From: Treponema sp.
GTDB taxonomy: Bacteria > Spirochaetota > Spirochaetia > Treponematales > Breznakiellaceae
Reading direction: 5' to 3'
NCBI GenBank assembly: GCA_031269405.1
Contig: JAISZE010000116.1
Span: 1-6,675 of the forward strand
DNA length: 6,675 nt
The stretch's first letter is position 1. Each line of letters begins with the position of its first letter. This document shows, piece by piece, positions 1 to 6,675 of the stretch. A model generated the notes under the pieces. That model was not told where the DNA came from, searched no databases, and saw nothing but the letters and a program-made list of their open reading frames with translations. Made by a program: the position numbers and the translations under genes.

Positions 1-249
1 GGAAACTGGAAAACCGCCTTTATTTCCGAAGGCATCCTGGAGGTAAAGGGACACAAAACCGTCCTTATGTCCGAAGCCGCTGAATGGCCCGGTGAAATTG
101 ACTACCAGCGGGCAAAAGATGCAAAAGACCGGGCCGAAGAAACCATGCTCGCCGGGGGCATGAAGTTTGAAACCGACAAAGCCGCAGCATCCCTCAAACG
201 CGCCCAGTACCGGATAAAGGTTTGGGAAGCGGCACAGAAAAGTTCATGA
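1..249 (+). CDS. atpC: F-type ATP synthase epsilon subunit, 3' part (5' end outside window)
   Basis: This is the C-terminal part of the epsilon subunit of the F1 sector. The subunit sits in the central stalk, couples rotation to catalysis and can inhibit ATP hydrolysis. The frame is open from base 1 and ends with TGA at 247-249, giving 82 visible residues; the family is usually about 130-140 residues, so the N-terminal beta-sandwich is mostly missing. What is seen is the last beta strands (EGILEVKG, then a strand leading to EAAEWPGEID) followed by a charged, alanine-rich helical hairpin (QRAKDAKDRAEETM, then AAASLKRAQYRIKVWEAA). The pattern AEWPxEIDxxRAxxAKxRAEE is typical of epsilon C-terminal domains. 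The ATG at 67 is internal to the domain and is not the start. The gene would normally be last in the atp operon, which fits the convergent sugar operon that follows. The identification is secure; the host lineage is not. Confidence 0.92.
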   Translation, partial: GNWKTAFISEGILEVKGHKTVLMSEAAEWPGEIDYQRAKDAKDRAEETMLAGGMKFETDKAAASLKRAQYRIKVWEAAQKSS

Positions 250-310
250 AAAACGCTTGCAGAGTCCTCCTGCGCTCTATTGGTAGGGGGGTATAATAAG
301 GGATAATGCT

Positions 311-347
311 GGGCTTTCCTAAAATTCAGTTTTTGGAGAGGAGGCCC
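311..347. terminator. imperfect hairpin in the convergent intergenic spacer, possible terminator
   Basis: The 109-base spacer between the atpC stop and the GH51 stop holds no supportable gene. Bases 311-317 can pair with 341-347 (GGGC against GCCC, then pairs including two G-U on the + strand). After a bulge at 337-340, bases 318-319 pair with 335-336 and 321-324 with 330-333, around loop 325-329. The stem is better on the + strand, because its G-U pairs become A-C mismatches on the - strand. No clear U-run follows on either strand, so this is not a textbook intrinsic terminator. Its place between converging genes is the main reason for the call. Confidence 0.4.
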
Positions 348-358
348 ATCGAACAACC

Positions 359-3677
<3,319 letters not shown>

Positions 3678-3705
3678 AGCCTTTCCTTTTTTTCCGTCCC
3701 CCAGG

Positions 3706-3721
3706 AACCCCTTTGGAGGTT
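3706..3721 (-). other. small stem-loop in the leader of the GH127 gene
   Basis: The 69-base gap between the OppC-type permease and GH127 is the largest inside the operon. Its transcript contains AACCUCCAAAGGGGUU, which can form a 6-bp stem (one G-U) with a CAAA loop. No U-run follows, so it is not an intrinsic terminator. It could be a processing or stability element, or chance. The left arm contains CCUCC, which resembles the anti-Shine-Dalgarno sequence. Confidence 0.25.
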
Positions 3722-3746
3722 TTATCCGCGAAAGCGCAACAGGCTC

Positions 3747-4892
3747 CTAGGCGTAGGGGTCTGCGGCGTCCCTGAGCCCGTCGCCCAGGAAGTTAAAGCC
3801 TATCACAGTAAAAATAATAAAGATACAGGGAAACAGGGTCCAGGGATACAGAGCCACATTGCGGATATTCTGGGCGTCCGAAAGCAGAACCCCCCAGCTC
3901 ACCGCAGGGGGACGCAGGCCTATTCCCAGAAAGGAGAGGGACGTTTCGCCCAGGATCATACCGGGTATGGAAAGGGTGATGGAGGCGATAAGGTGGCTCG
4001 TGAACATGGGCACCATGTGGCGCATGATGATTTTTAAACTCGAAGTCCCCGCGATGCGCGCAGCCTTTACGTATTCCTCGTTTTTAAGGGAAATGAATTT
4101 GCTCCGCACCACCCGGGCAAGGCCGGTCCAGCCTACAAGGGACAAAATGATAACAATGGTAAAATAGACCCGCACCACCGGCCAGGTGGCGGGCACCGCC
4201 GCTGCAAGAGCCATCCAGAGCGGCAGAGTGGGCAGGCTGATGATAAAGTCAATAATGCGCTGCATCACCGTATCTATCATGCCGCCGAAATACCCCGAAA
4301 TGCCGCCCAGGATGATGCCCAGGATAAAACTGATGCCTACGCCGATAAAACCTACGGTACAGGAAATCTGGGCGCCTATCAGGCAGCGCGAAAGAAGGTC
4401 CCGCCCGAGCATATCGGTTCCCAAAAGATGGATAGAACCCCGTTCGACGCCGAAAAGGTGAACGTTTCCGGGTATAAACCCCAAAACCGTATAGGAGTCG
4501 CCTTTGACAAACCATTTAACCGGGTTTATTTCTTCCGGATCTTCCACATACATGGGTTTATAGGTTACCGGATCGTAGCCTTCCGTAAGGCCGTAAACAA
4601 AGGGCCCGGTAAATTTCCCGTCATGCACAAGGCGGACCTTCATAGGCGGGAGGTAGCGCAGATCCGCTCTGGCGCTGACCGGATCATAGGGGGCGAGGAA
4701 ACCGCAGAAAGCGGCGATAAAGTAGATAACAATAAGCATCACAAGGCCAACCACAGCCAGGCGGTTGCGGAAAAAACGCGCCTTTACCAACTGCCACTGC
4801 TTCATGGTGTAGAATTCTTCGCTGGATCGCAGCCTGCTCTGGGCAAAAGCCTTTTGTCTCAGCTTCAGTTCCGTTCTGCTTACCTTAATCAC
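3747..4892 (-). CDS. ABC transporter permease, OppC/DppC type
   Basis: This is an inner-membrane subunit of an Opp/Dpp-family importer, expected to pair with the OppB-type permease encoded two genes upstream. The protein has 381 residues, longer than the usual ~280-310. It has a hydrophilic N-terminus, a first membrane segment at about 45-67 (VVGLVMLIVIYFIAAFCGF), and the family motif HLLGTDMLGRDLLSR at 155-169. Further membrane segments follow at about 178-202, 213-232, 241-258, 299-316 and 350-369. The cytoplasmic EAA loop that contacts the ATPase is at 273-296 (EYVKAARIAGTSSLKIIMRH, then MVPM). The C-terminus NFLGDGLRDAADP is typical. About 85 residues separate the first membrane segment from the GTD motif, an enlarged extracytoplasmic loop. 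The start is GTG at 4892, next to a GGGGGAGAGGG purine run; the internal ATG at 4805 has no ribosome binding site. The sugar-locus context suggests oligosaccharide rather than peptide import, but substrate cannot be read from the permease. Confidence 0.92.
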   Translation of the reverse strand: MIKVSRTELKLRQKAFAQSRLRSSEEFYTMKQWQLVKARFFRNRLAVVGLVMLIVIYFIAAFCGFLAPYDPVSARADLRYLPPMKVRLVHDGKFTGPFVYGLTEGYDPVTYKPMYVEDPEEINPVKWFVKGDSYTVLGFIPGNVHLFGVERGSIHLLGTDMLGRDLLSRCLIGAQISCTVGFIGVGISFILGIILGGISGYFGGMIDTVMQRIIDFIISLPTLPLWMALAAAVPATWPVVRVYFTIVIILSLVGWTGLARVVRSKFISLKNEEYVKAARIAGTSSLKIIMRHMVPMFTSHLIASITLSIPGMILGETSLSFLGIGLRPPAVSWGVLLSDAQNIRNVALYPWTLFPCIFIIFTVIGFNFLGDGLRDAADPYA

Positions 4893-4903
4893 CCCTCTCC
4901 CCC
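4893..4903 (-). promoter_or_regulatory. ribosome binding site supporting the GTG start of the OppC-type permease
   Basis: The - strand reads GGGGGAGAGGG directly before GTG. The GGAG core (4900-4897) is only four bases from the start codon, a short spacing. It still favours GTG at 4892 over ATG at 4805, which is preceded by an AT-rich stretch without a Shine-Dalgarno. A short spacing plus GTG may lower expression of this subunit. Confidence 0.55.
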
Positions 4904-4911
4904 TGTTTGCT

Positions 4912-6351
4912 CTAGCAGGAACCGTAGAAAATCACGGGAATCAGCATCACCGTAGGCCGGCCTACAGGAAGGATCTCGATGATGAGCCGGTTCACCCCCG
5001 AGACCGCGGCTTCGGTGGCGATGGTGATACTGAGAGTTTCCTCGTTCACGGTACACCCCGAATTGGTCATCACCGCCGCATGCAGCGGGCCTCTGGCCGA
5101 AAAGCCTTCAGGCAGGATGTAGCGTATATCGTAATGCTGCTGATTGGGCATCTTGTTGATAATCTTGAGCCTTATCCCCAACTCCCGGCCTTCTTTGATT
5201 TCTATTCCTTCAGGGAATTTCACAAGCGCTTTGGCGTGAATGAAATCAAACTCGATGGAACCGTCGATATTGGCCAGCCATTTTTTATAGCCCTCCCCGG
5301 CGTAGAGGGATTCGGTTTTGAGATCCTTGAGATCCGTGCCGCCTTCGCCGATGGTACAGGGGGCGTTGTAGGCCAGCAGCGCCTGGCGGGTCTGGTGCAG
5401 CACCCGGTTCGCGAGTTCCGTGCATGTAGGGGGAAGGTTCCAAATCGAACCCCTGTCGATGGCGACGGAAATAATGTCGTCCCCTACATAGGCGATCCAG
5501 TCCTTGGGTATGCTTTCGTATCCGCCGGTAATTCCCAGGATGGAACCAAGGGTGGCGCCGGTACAGTCCGTGTCATCCCCGCAGCTTACGGCGATAAGGA
5601 GGGATTTCTTAAAGTCCCCGCCGCCGTAGAGCCAGCCCAGGACTGTAAAGGCCACGTTTCCCGGAGCCTGGAACCAGCCCAGGTCCCCGCTGTCTTTGAG
5701 CACCTGCTCCCGGACGGTTTTCCAGTCCAGCTTGTTATGATAGCCGTCAAGGACGATCCTGACGCTCCTGGCTACCCGGCAGTTTTCGGGAAGATACGAG
5801 AGCCCGATGTCGATAAGTTTCTCCGGGTCTTTTTCCACGAACGCGGCGCTTTCCACCGTAGCGGTAAAGAGCTCTGCGTAGGTTCCTTCGCCCGTACCGT
5901 GATCCACGCAGGCGTCATAGTAGGCGTATTTGGTAACCAGATCCGGCCGCCCCGGAGTACAGCAGGCCCACACCTCGGAACGTATCCAGGCGCCGTTGGA
6001 ATGCTTCCAGGCGTTGTTATAATCCCCCGAAAGAGGCGGCAGCAGCCCTGCCTTCATGTTGTTTTTCCCGATGCCGTATTCGTTCCAGTTAGGCGGGATG
6101 TAGTTGATCCAGTATTCGCCCAAAACCCTCTCGTTAACTCCCAGGGGGCCGTAATCTTCAAGGGCCCTCAGCCACACCAACTGGAGATCCAGGTCGTCGT
6201 TGGGAAGAGGCTTCCCTGGGGGCGAATTAAAACCCTTCACATCCAGCAACTCCTTGCGCCCCTCGAAAGGAGTGCCCAGCGTCCCGCCTATGCTCTTTCC
6301 GATCCAGCAGGCGTAGATCTTGTCCCAAAGTTCCTTCTCGTTAAAATGCAT
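4912..6351 (-). CDS. ADP-ribosylglycohydrolase-fold protein (DraG/ARH family) with C-terminal beta domain
   Basis: The fold family (Pfam ADP_ribosyl_GH) uses a binuclear Mg centre to cleave N- or O-glycosidic bonds of ADP-ribose, and many members are uncharacterised. The protein has 479 residues; the catalytic domain usually takes about 300. Seen in order are CWIGKSIGGTLGTPFEG (15-31, the N-terminal GxxxGDALG-like element), PNDDLDLQL (50-58) in place of the usual TDDTQ metal motif, and SCGDDTDCTGATLGSILG (256-273), which matches the C-terminal DxDT metal motif. Residues from about 365 to 479 look beta-rich (alternating hydrophobics, no helices evident) and form a separate domain, possibly an Ig-like or carbohydrate-binding module. 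No signal peptide is visible. The start is supported by a perfect AGGAGG (6362-6357) five bases upstream, overlapping the stop of the preceding permease. The gene lies between the two permease genes and upstream of two arabinofuranosidases. A role in sugar processing is therefore inferred, and removal of ADP-ribose from a protein is the alternative. Family membership is firm; function is not. Confidence 0.85.
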   Translation of the reverse strand: MHFNEKELWDKIYACWIGKSIGGTLGTPFEGRKELLDVKGFNSPPGKPLPNDDLDLQLVWLRALEDYGPLGVNERVLGEYWINYIPPNWNEYGIGKNNMKAGLLPPLSGDYNNAWKHSNGAWIRSEVWACCTPGRPDLVTKYAYYDACVDHGTGEGTYAELFTATVESAAFVEKDPEKLIDIGLSYLPENCRVARSVRIVLDGYHNKLDWKTVREQVLKDSGDLGWFQAPGNVAFTVLGWLYGGGDFKKSLLIAVSCGDDTDCTGATLGSILGITGGYESIPKDWIAYVGDDIISVAIDRGSIWNLPPTCTELANRVLHQTRQALLAYNAPCTIGEGGTDLKDLKTESLYAGEGYKKWLANIDGSIEFDFIHAKALVKFPEGIEIKEGRELGIRLKIINKMPNQQHYDIRYILPEGFSARGPLHAAVMTNSGCTVNEETLSITIATEAAVSGVNRLIIEILPVGRPTVMLIPVIFYGSC

Positions 6352-6356
6352 AATAG

Positions 6357-6363
6357 CCTCCTA
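6357..6363 (-). promoter_or_regulatory. ribosome binding site of the ADP-ribosylglycohydrolase-like gene fused to the upstream stop
   Basis: TAGGAGG on the - strand contains both the TAG stop of the OppB-type permease (6363-6361) and a perfect AGGAGG (6362-6357), five bases before the ATG at 6351. It fixes the start and suggests coupled translation of the permease and the hydrolase-like protein. Confidence 0.85.
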
Positions 6364-6675
6364 TAATGAACTGCGGACCCTGGGGTCCACTATGGCTAAA
6401 ATAATATCCGATAACAAAGTGCCGATCATAGTCAGGGCCCCCAGGATCATGATGATGCTGGCCCCCAGGTACATGTCCTGGTTGCGCAGCGCGGCGTTTA
6501 AGAGGGGCGCTACTGTCGGCAGATCCATAACGATAGCCAGAATGGTCTGCCCCGAGATAAGGCCGGGCAGCGCCCACCCTACGGTTGCCACGAAGGGTAT
6601 AAGGGCGATGCGGACAGGGTATTTTATCAAAGCCCGGTTATACGAAAGACCTTTGGCAATAGCGGTCTTCATATA
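6361..6675 (-). CDS. ABC transporter permease, OppB/DppB type, 3' part (5' end outside window)
   Basis: This is the C-terminal third of the second membrane subunit of the Opp/Dpp-type importer. The frame is open from the window edge (104 residues seen, TAG stop at 6363-6361); full-length members have about 310-330. The first visible residues YMKTAIAKGLSYNRALIKYP are the EAA loop that docks on the ATPase, matching the family pattern YxRTARAKGLSxxxVLxxH. Two hydrophobic stretches follow (WALPGLISGQTILAIVM and ASIIMILGALTMIGTLLSDI), then the family ending DPRVRSSL. The ATG at 6672 is internal to the EAA loop and is not a start. The usual FxxPGLG after the penultimate membrane segment is replaced by MDLPTVAP. 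Normally OppB is followed directly by OppC, but here an ADP-ribosylglycohydrolase-like gene separates them. Confidence 0.92.
   Translation of the reverse strand, partial: YMKTAIAKGLSYNRALIKYPVRIALIPFVATVGWALPGLISGQTILAIVMDLPTVAPLLNAALRNQDMYLGASIIMILGALTMIGTLLSDIILAIVDPRVRSSL

Noticed and set aside
5080..6366. 428-residue + strand open frame
   Set aside because: It is antisense to the ADP-ribosylglycohydrolase-like gene, which has family motifs and a perfect ribosome binding site. No domain is recognisable in the antisense product.

Overview
The window is about 53% GC by eye (not computed) and densely coding. It reads as bacterial chromosome holding the end of an F-type ATP synthase operon (+ strand) next to a plant-polysaccharide utilisation operon (- strand). 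No taxonomic marker is complete. Intracellular GH127 and GH51 arabinofuranosidases, an oligopeptide-type (Opp/Dpp) ABC importer and an ADP-ribosylglycohydrolase-like protein in a sugar locus would suit a fibre-degrading anaerobe such as a clostridial Firmicute or a Treponema-like spirochaete. This placement is a low-confidence inference.

Layout: positions 1-249 (+) hold the last 82 residues of the ATP synthase epsilon subunit (atpC). The spacer at 250-358 separates convergent genes and contains a long imperfect hairpin (311-347), the likely transcription boundary. From 6675 down to 359 everything is on the - strand and probably one operon. In transcription order it holds a 3'-partial OppB/DppB-type permease (6675-6361), an ADP-ribosylglycohydrolase-fold protein (6351-4912), an OppC/DppC-type permease with a GTG start (4892-3747), a GH127 (DUF1680) beta-L-arabinofuranosidase-like enzyme (3677-1869) and a GH51 alpha-L-arabinofuranosidase (1858-359). 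Gaps between these genes are 9, 19, 69 and 10 bases. Two of the junctions have the upstream TAG stop fused to the next Shine-Dalgarno (TAGGAGG, TAGGAGA), which points to translational coupling. The operon promoter and any solute-binding protein, ATPases or regulator would lie beyond the right edge.

Working model (inference): the OppB/OppC pair imports L-arabinose-containing oligosaccharides. Neither hydrolase has a signal peptide, so both should act in the cytoplasm, GH127 on beta-L-arabinofuranosyl (or a related sugar) and GH51 on alpha-L-arabinofuranosyl linkages, releasing arabinose. The least explained member is the ADP-ribosylglycohydrolase-like protein. It sits between the two permease genes, has a variant N-terminal metal motif (NDDLD instead of the usual TDDT) and carries an extra C-terminal beta-rich domain. 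It is the best candidate here for an undescribed activity, possibly on a furanosidic sugar rather than on ADP-ribosylated protein. Other points of interest are a G9 tract inside the GH127 gene where a one-base slip in either direction truncates the enzyme, a T7 tract at its 3' end where a +1 shift would join it to GH51, and five consecutive genes ending in TAG.
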